64,000 nt of DNA from Pseudomonas sp. B21-048 (GTDB lineage: Bacteria > Pseudomonadota > Gammaproteobacteria > Pseudomonadales > Pseudomonadaceae), in the NCBI RefSeq assembly GCF_024748615.1, contig NZ_CP087168.1, forward strand, positions 2,046,001-2,110,000, in the 5' to 3' direction. Positions 20,624 to 29,360 of this stretch are shown here, piece after piece. A program made the translations under genes and the position numbers. A model generated the notes under the pieces. That model worked only from the letters and a program-made list of their open reading frames with translations. It had not been told where the DNA came from and did no database searches. How positions within the stretch are numbered: position 1 is the stretch's first letter; each line of letters opens with the position of its first letter.

Positions 20624-20709
20624 TAGTCATACTAATGATCAGGTTTTAACGCGATCAAGGAAGGATTTATAGCTTGTCTATGCGGCGTTGCAATCATAAA
20701 GCATGACTA
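20624..20709. promoter_or_regulatory. Candidate operator region upstream of the mutarotase gene
   Basis: An 11-bp palindrome TAGTCATACTA lies at 20624-20634, and a related inverted copy, AGCATGACTA, at 20700-20709. Two similar sites about 75 bp apart upstream of a sugar gene suggest a repressor or activator with paired sites, but no regulator is adjacent. Confidence 0.3.
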
Positions 20710-20840
20710 ATTTAATGACGCGTTCACGGTAATCCGCGTTTACGGACCACCGGCACTGCACTTTTTCGGCTTTCGCGGTTCTATCCTTGGCCAGCCCGCG
20801 GCGATCCCCACCGCCGGCCCATGCCCAAGTTCAAGAACCC

Positions 20841-21590
20841 ATGGCTCGAGTTTTACCCCGCATTACCCCGCACATTCGCCGTTATTGCTTGCTGCTGATT
20901 GGCCTGTCGATGCTCTTCGCCGGTGGCTGCAGCCATCAGCCGGGCAACGATATCGTCAGCCAGTTTCGCAACGGCCAACCCCAGGAACTCCTCCAGACCA
21001 GCGTCGACCGTATGGCGACCCTGACGATGCGTGACAACCTCGAAAGCCTCTACCTGCTGATGAACAAGCTCTACCTGCGCAACCCGGAGGAGCTGAAGAA
21101 ATCCGGCTTCCTCGATGTAGGCACCGCGGAAAAACAAGTGCGCATGGCCATCGAACAGCAAGAGCCGCTACCCACTCTCGGCGGCAAAAAAGACCTCGCC
21201 GCGCTGAGCTACGCCATGAGCCCGGAATTCCTCGGCGACCGGGTGGGGGCCTTCATCTATGCCATCGGCAGCATGCTGGTCACCGCCCACGGCAATCGGC
21301 TGGAGTTCTACATGACGGATGCGATTAACCCGACCTTCGTCAGCAATGCCGCGCGCAACATCGAGAAAGCCACCTGGATCTTGAGTCAGCGGCAAAACAA
21401 GCAAGGCGAGCCCTTGCTGTTTTCCAACGAAATCTCGGAGGAGGGCAGCAACCTGAGTTTTGCCGTGGAGTTCGGCAAAATCGTCGCGCGGCTGGACCTG
21501 CTGACCCAGATGCTCGACGAACGCTACCGACGGATCGGCCTCAACTACGCCCAGAGTTTACTGTTTTTGAATTTCTTGCCGGTGCAATAA
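20841..21590 (+). CDS. Predicted lipoprotein of unknown function
   Basis: 249 residues from the ATG at 20841. A hydrophobic signal ends in the lipobox LFAGGC, predicting a lipid-anchored protein. The mature part is mostly helical, with stretches such as NLESLYLLMNKLYLRNPEEL and a short hydrophobic segment (VGAFIYAIGSMLVTAHG). I do not recognise a named family. It has its own upstream region and no operon partners. Confidence 0.75.
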   Translation: MARVLPRITPHIRRYCLLLIGLSMLFAGGCSHQPGNDIVSQFRNGQPQELLQTSVDRMATLTMRDNLESLYLLMNKLYLRNPEELKKSGFLDVGTAEKQVRMAIEQQEPLPTLGGKKDLAALSYAMSPEFLGDRVGAFIYAIGSMLVTAHGNRLEFYMTDAINPTFVSNAARNIEKATWILSQRQNKQGEPLLFSNEISEEGSNLSFAVEFGKIVARLDLLTQMLDERYRRIGLNYAQSLLFLNFLPVQ

Positions 21591-21749
21591 AACGAGTTCT
21601 GAACCCAATCCCTGTGGGATGTGGCCAGGAAAAAACGGTGTTCCGCCTCAATGAGTTGGCATAACGATAGACCGCATCGATATAACTGGTTATAAGAAAA
21701 ATCGCTATGCTGCGAGCCGGTTATTTCCTGCGATTTTCTGGGCGTATTA

Positions 21750-22535
21750 ATGGAATTCGGTAATTTCGGGTTGGTCGTTGCAGGTCTGGTGGTCGGCTTT
21801 ATCGTCGGCATGACCGGCGTTGGGGGCGGTTCGTTGATGACTCCCATTCTGTTGTGGTTCGGCGTCAACCCGGCTACGGCGGTGGGCACGGACTTGCTGT
21901 ACGCGGCCATTACCAAATCCAGCGGCGTGCTGGTTCATCGCAAGAACAAGAACATCGACTGGGCGATCACCGGTTGGCTGACCCTCGGCAGTGTGCCGGC
22001 GGTGGCGCTGACACTATGGTTCCTCAGCACTTTGCAGACCTCACCCGACGCGATGAACGCCGTCATCAAACAGGCGCTGGGCTTCGTACTGTTCGCCACG
22101 GCGCTGGCGATTTTCTTCAAGAAACGCTTGCTCGATTTCGCCCACAAACGGGCGGGCGGCCACTACAATCCTAGCGGCTCGCGGTTGAATGTGCTGACCG
22201 TCATCACCGGTCTGGTCCTCGGCACCATGGTGGCCCTGACCTCCATCGGCGCCGGCGCCCTGGGCACCGTCGCGCTGTTCATCCTGTATCCACTGCTGCC
22301 TACCCGCCGCCTGGTCGGCACCGAAATCGCTCACGCGGTGCCCCTGACCCTGGTCGCTGGCCTGGGCCACGCGAGCATGGGCAACATGGATTGGCACGTT
22401 TTGGGTTACTTGCTGGTCGGTTCGCTGCCGGGGATTTACCTGGGCAGCCATTTGACCGGGCGTATCTCCGACGAACTGTTGCGTCCGTGCCTGGCCACGA
22501 TGCTGGTGCTGATCGGCTACAAGCTGGCGTTCTGA
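21750..22535 (+). CDS. TSUP (TauE/SafE) family membrane permease
   Basis: 261 residues, about eight hydrophobic segments, with the TSUP repeats GFIVGMTGVGGGSLMTPILL (N-terminal half) and GTMVALTSIGAGALGTVALF (C-terminal half). Members export or import sulfite, sulfoacetate or related organosulfur anions across the inner membrane. The substrate here is not indicated by neighbours. Confidence 0.9.
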   Translation: MEFGNFGLVVAGLVVGFIVGMTGVGGGSLMTPILLWFGVNPATAVGTDLLYAAITKSSGVLVHRKNKNIDWAITGWLTLGSVPAVALTLWFLSTLQTSPDAMNAVIKQALGFVLFATALAIFFKKRLLDFAHKRAGGHYNPSGSRLNVLTVITGLVLGTMVALTSIGAGALGTVALFILYPLLPTRRLVGTEIAHAVPLTLVAGLGHASMGNMDWHVLGYLLVGSLPGIYLGSHLTGRISDELLRPCLATMLVLIGYKLAF

Positions 22536-22619
22536 TCCGGCACCGTATAGATCACTGAATTTAGCGGAATCATGCTCTCGCTGACGTAGTCAAAACTATG
22601 ACCACGTTCAGATGAGGTC

Positions 22620-23987
22620 ATGAAGTCCATGAACAGCCCCGTAAACGATCTTCTGCGACGGTTCCGCCGCCCCCGCGGCGAGCCACCCGGCAACGCGGCC
22701 GAAGTGTTGCGCCGTCATGCCGAGCCGTTGCCTGCACGCGACTCACCTGAATTCGGCGAACTGTTCGACCGCTTTGGCGATGCCAGCGTGGTGCTGATCG
22801 GCGAAGCCAGCCACGGCACCCAGGATTTCTACCAGACCCGAGCGGCGATCACCCGCCGCCTGATCGAGCAGCACGGCTTCGGCATCGTCGCGGTCGAAGC
22901 CGACTGGCCCGATGCCGGCCAGATTGATCGATGCGTCCGCGATCTGGGCCGCTCCGCCTGGAAAAAACAGGCCTTCGCCCGATTCCCCACCTGGATGTGG
23001 CGCAACACGGCCGTGCAGACCTTTACCCGCTGGCTGCACCACCATAATCGCGGGCTGACGCTGGATCAGCGGGTGGAGTTTCGCGGGCTGGATGTTTACA
23101 GCATGCGTCACTCCATCGACGAAGTACTGGGCTATCTCGATAAGACTGACCCGCAGTTGGCGAAAGAGGCCCGCCATCGCTACAGCTGCCTGACGCCATG
23201 GCATGACGATCCGGCGCTGTATGGTCATTTCGCCGAGCGGGGCAACCTGGCCACGTGCGAGGACGCCGTGGTCGAGCAATTGAATGTACTGCTGGGCGAG
23301 CGGCTCGACCCGATGGTCGCCGACGATGAAGCATTTTTCAGCGCCACCCAGAACGCCCGCGTCGTGCGGGCCGCCGAGCAGTATTACCGCGCTATGTACC
23401 GCGGCTCGACCGCCTCGTGGAACCTGCGTGACCTGCACATGTTCGACACCTTGCAAACCCTGATGAAGCATCGTGGAGCAGACGCCAAAGCGGTGGTGTG
23501 GGCGCATAACTCACACATCGGCAACGCCGCCGCCACGCAAATGGGTTGGGAGGGACAGTTCAACATCGGCCAGTTGTGCCGCACGGCCTACGGCTCGCAA
23601 GCGGTGTTGATCGGCATGGGCACCGACCACGGCACCGTCGCTGCCGCCGATGACTGGGATGAGCCGATGCAGGTCAAACAGGTGAGCCCGGCATTGGCCG
23701 ACAGCTGGGAACAACTGTTTCTCCAGGCCGGCGTTCCTGCAGCGCTGCTCGACTGGCGGACGTCACCGAGTGGGGAATTGCTGGATGTGTTGGCCGAGCC
23801 ATTGCTCGAGCGCGCCATCGGTGTCATCTATCGACCCAGGACCGAGCGCCAGAGTCATTACTTTCAGGCGGTGCTGGCAGAGCAGTTCGACGCTTACATC
23901 TGGATCGAAAAAACCCATGCGGTCTCACCATTGCCGGCGCCTGAGTTCATGGAGCACGAGGAAGACACTTTTCCATTCGGTATATGA
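22620..23987 (+). CDS. Erythromycin-esterase-like protein
   Basis: 455 residues. The fold family is shown by LIGEASHGTQDFYQTRAAIT with the acidic and histidine residues, VEADWPDAGQIDRCVR, the aromatic RFPTWMWRN stretch and the AHNSHIGNA motif. The Ere enzymes hydrolyse the macrolide lactone, but chromosomal homologues of this kind in soil pseudomonads are not proven resistance genes. The start has GAGGTC upstream. Confidence 0.85.
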   Translation: MKSMNSPVNDLLRRFRRPRGEPPGNAAEVLRRHAEPLPARDSPEFGELFDRFGDASVVLIGEASHGTQDFYQTRAAITRRLIEQHGFGIVAVEADWPDAGQIDRCVRDLGRSAWKKQAFARFPTWMWRNTAVQTFTRWLHHHNRGLTLDQRVEFRGLDVYSMRHSIDEVLGYLDKTDPQLAKEARHRYSCLTPWHDDPALYGHFAERGNLATCEDAVVEQLNVLLGERLDPMVADDEAFFSATQNARVVRAAEQYYRAMYRGSTASWNLRDLHMFDTLQTLMKHRGADAKAVVWAHNSHIGNAAATQMGWEGQFNIGQLCRTAYGSQAVLIGMGTDHGTVAAADDWDEPMQVKQVSPALADSWEQLFLQAGVPAALLDWRTSPSGELLDVLAEPLLERAIGVIYRPRTERQSHYFQAVLAEQFDAYIWIEKTHAVSPLPAPEFMEHEEDTFPFGI

Positions 23988-24005
23988 CACGCTAGCGATG
24001 GGTAT

Positions 24006-24374
24006 CTATTCCCGGGTAAAAATCTCCAATAGATGCCCGTCCGGGTCATCGAAATACACCCGCCGGCCCCCGCCGTAATCATTGATCTCGTTCAGTCGTT
24101 GCTTGCCCGGATCGGCCCACCAGGGCTGCTTGTGCATTTGCAGGCGAGCGAAGGCTGCATCGAAGTCTTCGTCGCCAATCAGGAACGCATAGTGTTGGGA
24201 AGCAATCGGCGGGTCGTTATTGTAGAAATCCAGCGAAACACCGTTATCGAATTTGACCACCAGCATCGGTCCGAATGGCTCGGGTTCGGGCAGGCCTAGG
24301 AGGTCGGTCAGGTAGCGGGCCGAGACCTTTTTGTCACGGCACCAGACAATGGTGTGGTTCAGCTGAGCGCTCAT
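24006..24374 (-). CDS. VOC-family (glyoxalase/bleomycin-resistance-like) protein
   Basis: 122 residues, the length of a single vicinal-oxygen-chelate domain. It begins AQLNHTIVWCRDKKVSARY, has the FLIGDEDFDAAFARL segment and ends in FDDPDGHLLEIFTR with the usual metal-ligand glutamate. Members are metal-dependent lyases, dioxygenases or drug binders; the ligand is not predictable. It is convergent with the erythromycin-esterase-like gene. Confidence 0.88.
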   Translation of the reverse strand: MSAQLNHTIVWCRDKKVSARYLTDLLGLPEPEPFGPMLVVKFDNGVSLDFYNNDPPIASQHYAFLIGDEDFDAAFARLQMHKQPWWADPGKQRLNEINDYGGGRRVYFDDPDGHLLEIFTRE

Positions 24375-24553
24375 GGAAAAGTCCTCACGGCGAATCAGGT
24401 CGTGCGTGTTGTGCTATGAGATTAGCTCAGGCTGTTGCGCAATGACCGCCCTGACCTAAGCTTGGGGCAAGGCGAAACACAATTGCGTGCGTCACCCGGA
24501 ACGTTCGCCGCGATGCGCAATCATTAGAGCGTGGATATCAAAAGGAGAAGCGC

Positions 24554-25087
24554 ATGCTCATCAGGTCTTTGGCCCTGGCTACTCTGCTGTCTTTCGTCGG
24601 CCCCCTGTTCGCCGCCGATGACGATTCCCCTCTGGTTAGAGACGTGGGCAGGGCCCGTCCCCTGATTGTCATCGCGCCCAGTTCGGTTGATCCCACTTGG
24701 GTCAATCTGAAAAAGTCGCTGGATGAACCCGCCAGCCGCAAGGGCTTCACCGAGCGAAACATGGTGCTGTACACCGTGATCAACACGATGGGCCAGCGTG
24801 ACGGCAAAGACCTCGACCCGCAAACGACGATGGCATTGATCCGCTCGCTCAAGCTAGGTGCCGGGGCGAAGAGCAAAATCATCCTGATTGGCAAGGATGG
24901 CGAAAAGAAGCTTGAAAAGGATGCGGTCGAGCTGAAAGAGATTTTCAGCACCGTCGACCAGTTGCCGGCGGCAGAGAAAGAAGCAACAGTACCGACGCCA
25001 GCGCCGATGGCTGAAGTTGCACCGGCCAAAGGCGCAAAAGGCAAACCGGCGAAACCCGCCAAACCGCCTGAACAGCCGGATGAATGA
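24554..25087 (+). CDS. Exported DUF4174-type protein
   Basis: 177 residues with a signal peptide (1-20, FAA cleavage) and a DUF4174-like domain: ARPLIVIAPSSVDPTWVNLK, a central helix, and AKSKIILIGKDGEKKLEKD, a thioredoxin-like pattern without CXXC. The tail is a Lys/Ala/Pro-rich low-complexity stretch (KGAKGKPAKPAKPPEQPDE). Family function is unknown. An AAAGGAG ribosome site precedes the ATG. Confidence 0.8.
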   Translation: MLIRSLALATLLSFVGPLFAADDDSPLVRDVGRARPLIVIAPSSVDPTWVNLKKSLDEPASRKGFTERNMVLYTVINTMGQRDGKDLDPQTTMALIRSLKLGAGAKSKIILIGKDGEKKLEKDAVELKEIFSTVDQLPAAEKEATVPTPAPMAEVAPAKGAKGKPAKPAKPPEQPDE

Positions 25088-25129
25088 GTTGCGCGGCACT
25101 ATTGCGGTGAGAGGCATTACCTCAATGCA

Positions 25130-25148
25130 GGTCAGTTAAGCGCAATCC
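25130..25148. repeat. Copy 1 of an intergenic 19-base tag
   Basis: GGTCAGTTAAGCGCAATCC between the convergent DUF4174 and ampC genes. The same word recurs at 27797 exactly and at 34073 with small changes, each next to REP-like sequence. Confidence 0.7.
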
Positions 25149-25188
25149 TACTGGTGCGCGGTTGCCCAGCCATAATGGATTGTCGGGA

Positions 25189-26343
25189 TTATTCAGTCAG
25201 CGCACTCAATATTTTGTGAGCAATTTTCACTCGCTCGGCGTTCGGGTAATTTTTGTTGGCCAGAATCACGATGCCGATGTCTTTCGCCGGGATAAAGGCG
25301 ACATAGGCGCCGAAGCCACTGGTTGAGCCGGTTTTGTTGATCAGCACATTATCGCGTTGCGGTTGCGGCGGGTTCCGCCACCGGACTTCATGAGCCTCAA
25401 ACGCCATCTGCGACGAGTTACCCGCCAGTAATGTATCGAGCGTCACCGGATAGTTGTAGAACTCCCAACCCAACCCTTGAGTCATCTCGCCGACGGTGTA
25501 GTAACCGGTGTGAGTGATGGCGATGGCTTGCTGCAAGGGCTTTTCCAGCGACGTCGGATTCATGTTCGCTTCAACATAGCGAAGCAGATCCGAGGCACTG
25601 GTTTTCACGCCATACGCTTCAGAATCCAATGCACCCGGCCCGACTTGCACAGGCTTGTCGTCCTTGTTGTAACCCTGGGCGTAAAGCGCCATCTGGTCCT
25701 GCGGCACCTTGAGGTAGCTATGCTTGAGGCCGAGTTTCGGCAGCAAGGTTTTTTCCATCAGCGCATCGAACGGCGCCCCCATGTTGTGGGCTGCCAGATA
25801 GCCGAATAGCCCCAGGCTGGGGTTTGAATACAGGCGATGAGTGCCAGCGGCGTAGGTCGGTGTCCATTGCTTGAAATAACCGAGCATCTTGTCCTGATGG
25901 TCAGCATCACCTGGGAACTGCAGCGGCAGGCCTCCGGCAGTGTAGGTGCCCAGTTGCAGTACGCTAATGCTGTCGAACGCGCTGCCACGCAATGTCGGCA
26001 GAACCTGACTGGCATTGTCCGAGAGGGACAATTTGCCTGTCACCTGGGCGTAGGCGGCGAGGGTAGCGGTGAAGGTTTTGCTCACCGAACCGATCTCGAA
26101 CAGGGTGTCTTCGGTGACGGCTTTGCCGTTTTCTTTCGAGGCCACGCCGTAGTTAAAGTAATGCGGTTTGCCATTGACGGTGATTGCGACCGCGACACCG
26201 GGGATCTGCTGTTGCTGCATCGCCGGTTCGAGGGTGTTCTTCACGATTGCTTCGATGCGGCTGTCAGCAAAGCACTGACTAGCCCCGAGGAAAAGTACGA
26301 AAGCGCTGTAGGACGCGAGTTTTTTCTGTCTCTTTTTATGCAT
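25189..26343 (-). CDS. ampC: Class C beta-lactamase AmpC
   Basis: 384 residues with a signal peptide (about 26 residues, ending CFA). The active-site motifs of class C serine beta-lactamases are complete: S86-V-S-K89, Y172-S-N174, and KTGSTSGFG near residue 333. It is a periplasmic cephalosporinase. It is divergent from ampR, the standard arrangement for induction by cell-wall fragments. Convergent with the DUF4174 gene across a short gap. Confidence 0.97.
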   Translation of the reverse strand: MHKKRQKKLASYSAFVLFLGASQCFADSRIEAIVKNTLEPAMQQQQIPGVAVAITVNGKPHYFNYGVASKENGKAVTEDTLFEIGSVSKTFTATLAAYAQVTGKLSLSDNASQVLPTLRGSAFDSISVLQLGTYTAGGLPLQFPGDADHQDKMLGYFKQWTPTYAAGTHRLYSNPSLGLFGYLAAHNMGAPFDALMEKTLLPKLGLKHSYLKVPQDQMALYAQGYNKDDKPVQVGPGALDSEAYGVKTSASDLLRYVEANMNPTSLEKPLQQAIAITHTGYYTVGEMTQGLGWEFYNYPVTLDTLLAGNSSQMAFEAHEVRWRNPPQPQRDNVLINKTGSTSGFGAYVAFIPAKDIGIVILANKNYPNAERVKIAHKILSALTE

Positions 26344-26376
26344 GATGAGCCACTTTCCATGAGTTTCTGTTGGGTT

Positions 26377-26398
26377 AATCGCTACACTCCGAGCGATT
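26377..26398. promoter_or_regulatory. Dyad in the ampC-ampR gap, candidate AmpR site
   Basis: AATCGCT-N8-AGCGATT, a perfect 7-bp inverted repeat 34 bp from the ampC start in the 159-bp ampC/ampR intergenic region. Location and symmetry suggest an operator for AmpR; it does not prove one. Confidence 0.4.
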
Positions 26399-26502
26399 TT
26401 TCAAGCCGGTCCCTTGCAGGGCAAGCCAAATCTATGCAGGTTGGCGAAGAACGACAAACGACGATATCTCGGATGAGCCATTAGAATATTTTGGGAGTGG
26501 GT

Positions 26503-27375
26503 ATGATTCGACCTCATCTGCCGCTGAATGCGCTACGCGCTTTCGAGGCCTCGGCACGCCATCTGAGTTTCACCCGGGCGGCGGTGGAGTTGTGTGTCAC
26601 GCAGGCAGCGGTGAGTCATCAGGTCAAAAGCCTTGAAGCCCAGCTTAGCGTGACCTTGTTCAAGCGCCTGCCCCGAGGCCTGATGCTGACTAACGAAGGT
26701 GAAACCCTGTTGCCGGTGTTGCGAGAATCCTTCGACCGGATTGCCGAAACCCTGGAGCGATTCGAGGGTGGGCATTTTCGCGAGGTGTTGACGGTGGGAG
26801 CTGTGGGGACGTTTGCGGTCGGTTGGCTGTTACCGCGGCTGGCAGATTTTCAGACTAAATATCCGTTCATTGATTTGCGCCTGTCGACCAACAACAACCG
26901 GGTGGACGTGGCCGCTGAAGGGCTTGATTACGCCATTCGCTTTGGCGCGGGGGCGTGGCATGGGATCGAAGCGGTACGGTTGATCGAGGCGCCGCTGTCG
27001 GTGCTCTGCGTTCCCGAGATTGCGCGGCAATTGCACACACCGGCCGATCTGTTGCAGCAGACGCTGTTGCGCTCCTATCGCACGGATGAGTGGCCGGAGT
27101 GGTTTCAGGCGACCGGTCTTTCGGCCCATGCCGCCCCACCTCGGAGCATTGTCTTCGACTCGTCGCTGGCGATGATGGAAGCGGCGCTGCAAGGGGCAGG
27201 CGTTGCATTGGCACCGCCGCGGATGTTTGCCAGGCAACTGGCGGCGGGCGCAATCGAGCAACCGTTTGTCATCGGGATCACCACCGGTAGCTACTGGCTG
27301 ACCCATTTGCAGTCACGGCCTGAAACGTCGGCGATGGCGGCGTTCAAGGGCTGGTTGCTGCAAGCTTCGCTTTAA
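26503..27375 (+). CDS. ampR: LysR-type regulator AmpR
   Basis: 290 residues from the ATG at 26503, giving the characteristic AmpR start MIRPHLPLNALRAFEASARH. The helix-turn-helix follows (LCVTQAAVSHQVKSLEAQL), and the effector domain contains VGAVGTFAVGWLLPRL and LDYAIRFGAGAWHG, close to known AmpR proteins. It should repress or activate ampC depending on bound murein precursors or anhydro-muropeptides. Divergent from ampC. Confidence 0.95.
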   Translation: MIRPHLPLNALRAFEASARHLSFTRAAVELCVTQAAVSHQVKSLEAQLSVTLFKRLPRGLMLTNEGETLLPVLRESFDRIAETLERFEGGHFREVLTVGAVGTFAVGWLLPRLADFQTKYPFIDLRLSTNNNRVDVAAEGLDYAIRFGAGAWHGIEAVRLIEAPLSVLCVPEIARQLHTPADLLQQTLLRSYRTDEWPEWFQATGLSAHAAPPRSIVFDSSLAMMEAALQGAGVALAPPRMFARQLAAGAIEQPFVIGITTGSYWLTHLQSRPETSAMAAFKGWLLQASL

Positions 27376-27525
27376 TACAAAAACCTGTGGGAGAGGGCTT
27401 GTGTGGCGAGGAGGCTTTTCGGCCGATCGGTAGCCGCCATTGGTCTTCTCGATAGCACCCCTTTTGCAGGCTCGTTTCCAACCTGTACGGCCCAGATTCG
27501 CTGGACCTCATCAGTGAGGTGCGTC

Positions 27526-27768
27526 ATGGCTTACGAGCAAATCCTTCAAGGTGGAACTTCCGATAACGACCCTGTCAGACCCATTCCCGATAGGGACGAT
27601 CCGTCGATGGATCACGACGCACCACCCGGCATGGACCCTTCGCAAGACCCGGCCGATACGGACGTTGATCGTCCAGAAGACTGGCGGGACCCGGCTTTGG
27701 TCCCGGCTCTGGATGACGACATTCCAGCGCCGGATGAAGAAACGCCATTGTCCGACGACAGGCGATAA
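27526..27768 (+). CDS. Small Asp/Pro-rich disordered protein
   Basis: 80 residues, strongly acidic and rich in Asp and Pro, with no hydrophobic segment and little expected structure. Its C-terminal half (EDWRDPALVPALDDDIPAPD) resembles the 74-residue protein at 40475 (QGWKDPSAGDGIPDDDQMPL), so they are probably paralogues. Start: ATG at 27526 after GTGAGGTG. Function unknown; in other pseudomonads such proteins are hypothetical. Confidence 0.6.
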   Translation: MAYEQILQGGTSDNDPVRPIPDRDDPSMDHDAPPGMDPSQDPADTDVDRPEDWRDPALVPALDDDIPAPDEETPLSDDRR

Positions 27769-27796
27769 ACAGATCCGCCCAAATGCGTCTAATGCT

Positions 27797-27843
27797 GGTC
27801 AGTTAAGCGCAATCCATGTGGGAGCGGCGGTGCCGCTCCCACA
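27797..27843. repeat. Intergenic tag copy 2 plus REP-like hairpin
   Basis: The exact 19-base tag GGTCAGTTAAGCGCAATCC is followed directly by a perfect 12-bp hairpin TGTGGGAGCGGC-ggt-GCCGCTCCCACA, a REP-family sequence. It sits between the convergent 80-residue gene and trhP, where it may also act as a transcript end. Confidence 0.75.
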
Positions 27844-27870
27844 GGTTTTATGCCTTGCCTTTGATGATTT

Positions 27871-29208
27871 TCAACTGACGCTGACATCCCGCATCAACAA
27901 CCCAAACCGCAAATCCAGCGCATCCGGTACCGGCAAATACACCGTGTGCCCATCCCCCGGCGCCACGTCAATCACCTCGCCTTTGATGTTCTGCAACTGA
28001 TGCAAATCGAAGTGGAAATTGCCCAGGGGCGTCATCAGTTCCAGGTGATCACCCAGGCCAAAGCGATTCTTCACCCGCACCTCGGCCAGCCGGTCCCGGC
28101 GTTCACCGGTCAACTCGCCCACGAACTGTTGGCGCTCTGAAACCGAGCTGCCGTTCTGGTAATTCTGATATTCGTCATGCACATGCCGGCGCAGAAAGCC
28201 TTCTGTGTAGCCGCGCTGCGCCAGGGATTCAAGATCGGTCATCAAACTGCGATCAAACGCCCGGCCAGCCACCGCATCATCGATCGCGCGGCGATACACC
28301 TGGGTGGTGCGCGCGCAATAGAAGTGCGATTTGGTCCGGCCTTCGATCTTCAGTGAGTGCACACCCATCTGCGTCAGGCGCTCGACGTGCTGGACGGCGC
28401 GCAGGTCCTTGGCGTTCATGATGTACGTGCCGTGTTCATCCTCGAATGCCGGCATCAGTTCGTCAGGGCGATTGGCTTCTTGCAGCAGGAACACTTGATC
28501 GGTCGGCGCGCCGAGGCCCAGGGTCGGTTCGGGCCGGAACTGCTGGACGATCTCGCCGAGCTGATTTTCGCTGGCTGGCGTCGCCGAGTATTTCCAGCGA
28601 CAGGCGTTGGTGCAGCTGCCCTGATTGGCGTCGCGCTTGTTCATGTAGCCCGACAACAGACAGCGCCCGGAATAGGCCATGCACAATGCGCCGTGGACGA
28701 ACACTTCCAGCTCCATCGTCGGGACGTGCTGGCGGATTTCGGCGATCTCTTCCAGCGACAGTTCGCGGGACAGGATGATCCGGCTCAAGCCCTGTTGCTG
28801 CCAGAACTCGACGCTGGCCCAGTTCACCGTGTTGGCTTGCACCGACAAGTGGATCGGCATCTGCGGGAAGTGCCGGCGCACCAGCATGATCAGGCCCGGG
28901 TCGGACATGATCAGCGCGTCCGGTGCCATGGCAATCACCGGTTCCAGATCTTTCAAGAACGTTTTGAGCTTGGCGTTATGCGGGGCGATGTTCACCACCA
29001 CATAGAAGCGCTTGCCTTGAGCCTGGGCCTCGGCGATGCCGAGCGCGAGGTTGGCGTGATCGAATTCATTGTTGCGCACCCGCAGGCTGTAGCGCGGCTG
29101 GCCGGCGTACACCGCGTCGGCGCCGTAGGCGAAGGCATAACGCATGTTTTTCAGGGTGCCGGCAGGGGCGAGCAGTTCTGGGGGCATAAGCGTCATGGCG
29201 CAGGTCAT
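27871..29208 (-). CDS. trhP: U32-family tRNA hydroxylation protein (YegQ/TrhP type)
   Basis: 445 residues. The U32 family signature ELEVFVHGALCMAYSGRCLLS and the cysteine-rich QGSCTNACRWKY are both present, as is the N-terminal PELLAPAGTLKNMRYAFAYGADAVY. TrhP (YegQ) takes part in prephenate-dependent 5-hydroxyuridine formation at tRNA position 34. A start at MPPELL (29187) is an alternative to the longer one given; no clear ribosome site distinguishes them. Confidence 0.88.
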   Translation of the reverse strand: MTCAMTLMPPELLAPAGTLKNMRYAFAYGADAVYAGQPRYSLRVRNNEFDHANLALGIAEAQAQGKRFYVVVNIAPHNAKLKTFLKDLEPVIAMAPDALIMSDPGLIMLVRRHFPQMPIHLSVQANTVNWASVEFWQQQGLSRIILSRELSLEEIAEIRQHVPTMELEVFVHGALCMAYSGRCLLSGYMNKRDANQGSCTNACRWKYSATPASENQLGEIVQQFRPEPTLGLGAPTDQVFLLQEANRPDELMPAFEDEHGTYIMNAKDLRAVQHVERLTQMGVHSLKIEGRTKSHFYCARTTQVYRRAIDDAVAGRAFDRSLMTDLESLAQRGYTEGFLRRHVHDEYQNYQNGSSVSERQQFVGELTGERRDRLAEVRVKNRFGLGDHLELMTPLGNFHFDLHQLQNIKGEVIDVAPGDGHTVYLPVPDALDLRFGLLMRDVSVS

Positions 29209-29360
29209 GGCAGTGTCGATCGCAAAAGCCGGCGAGGGTAATCCACCTGTCCGTGGGGTTTATTGATCTGGATCTATGCTTGATGAACAAACGGATGGCT
29301 GTGGTGGACTAAATATCAGGACGCGCAAACGGCGCCCCTGCGCACTGACATGGATCGGAC

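Noticed and set aside
22620..23987. Calling the esterase-like gene a macrolide-resistance determinant
   Set aside because: Family likeness alone does not show activity on erythromycin, and there is no mobile context.
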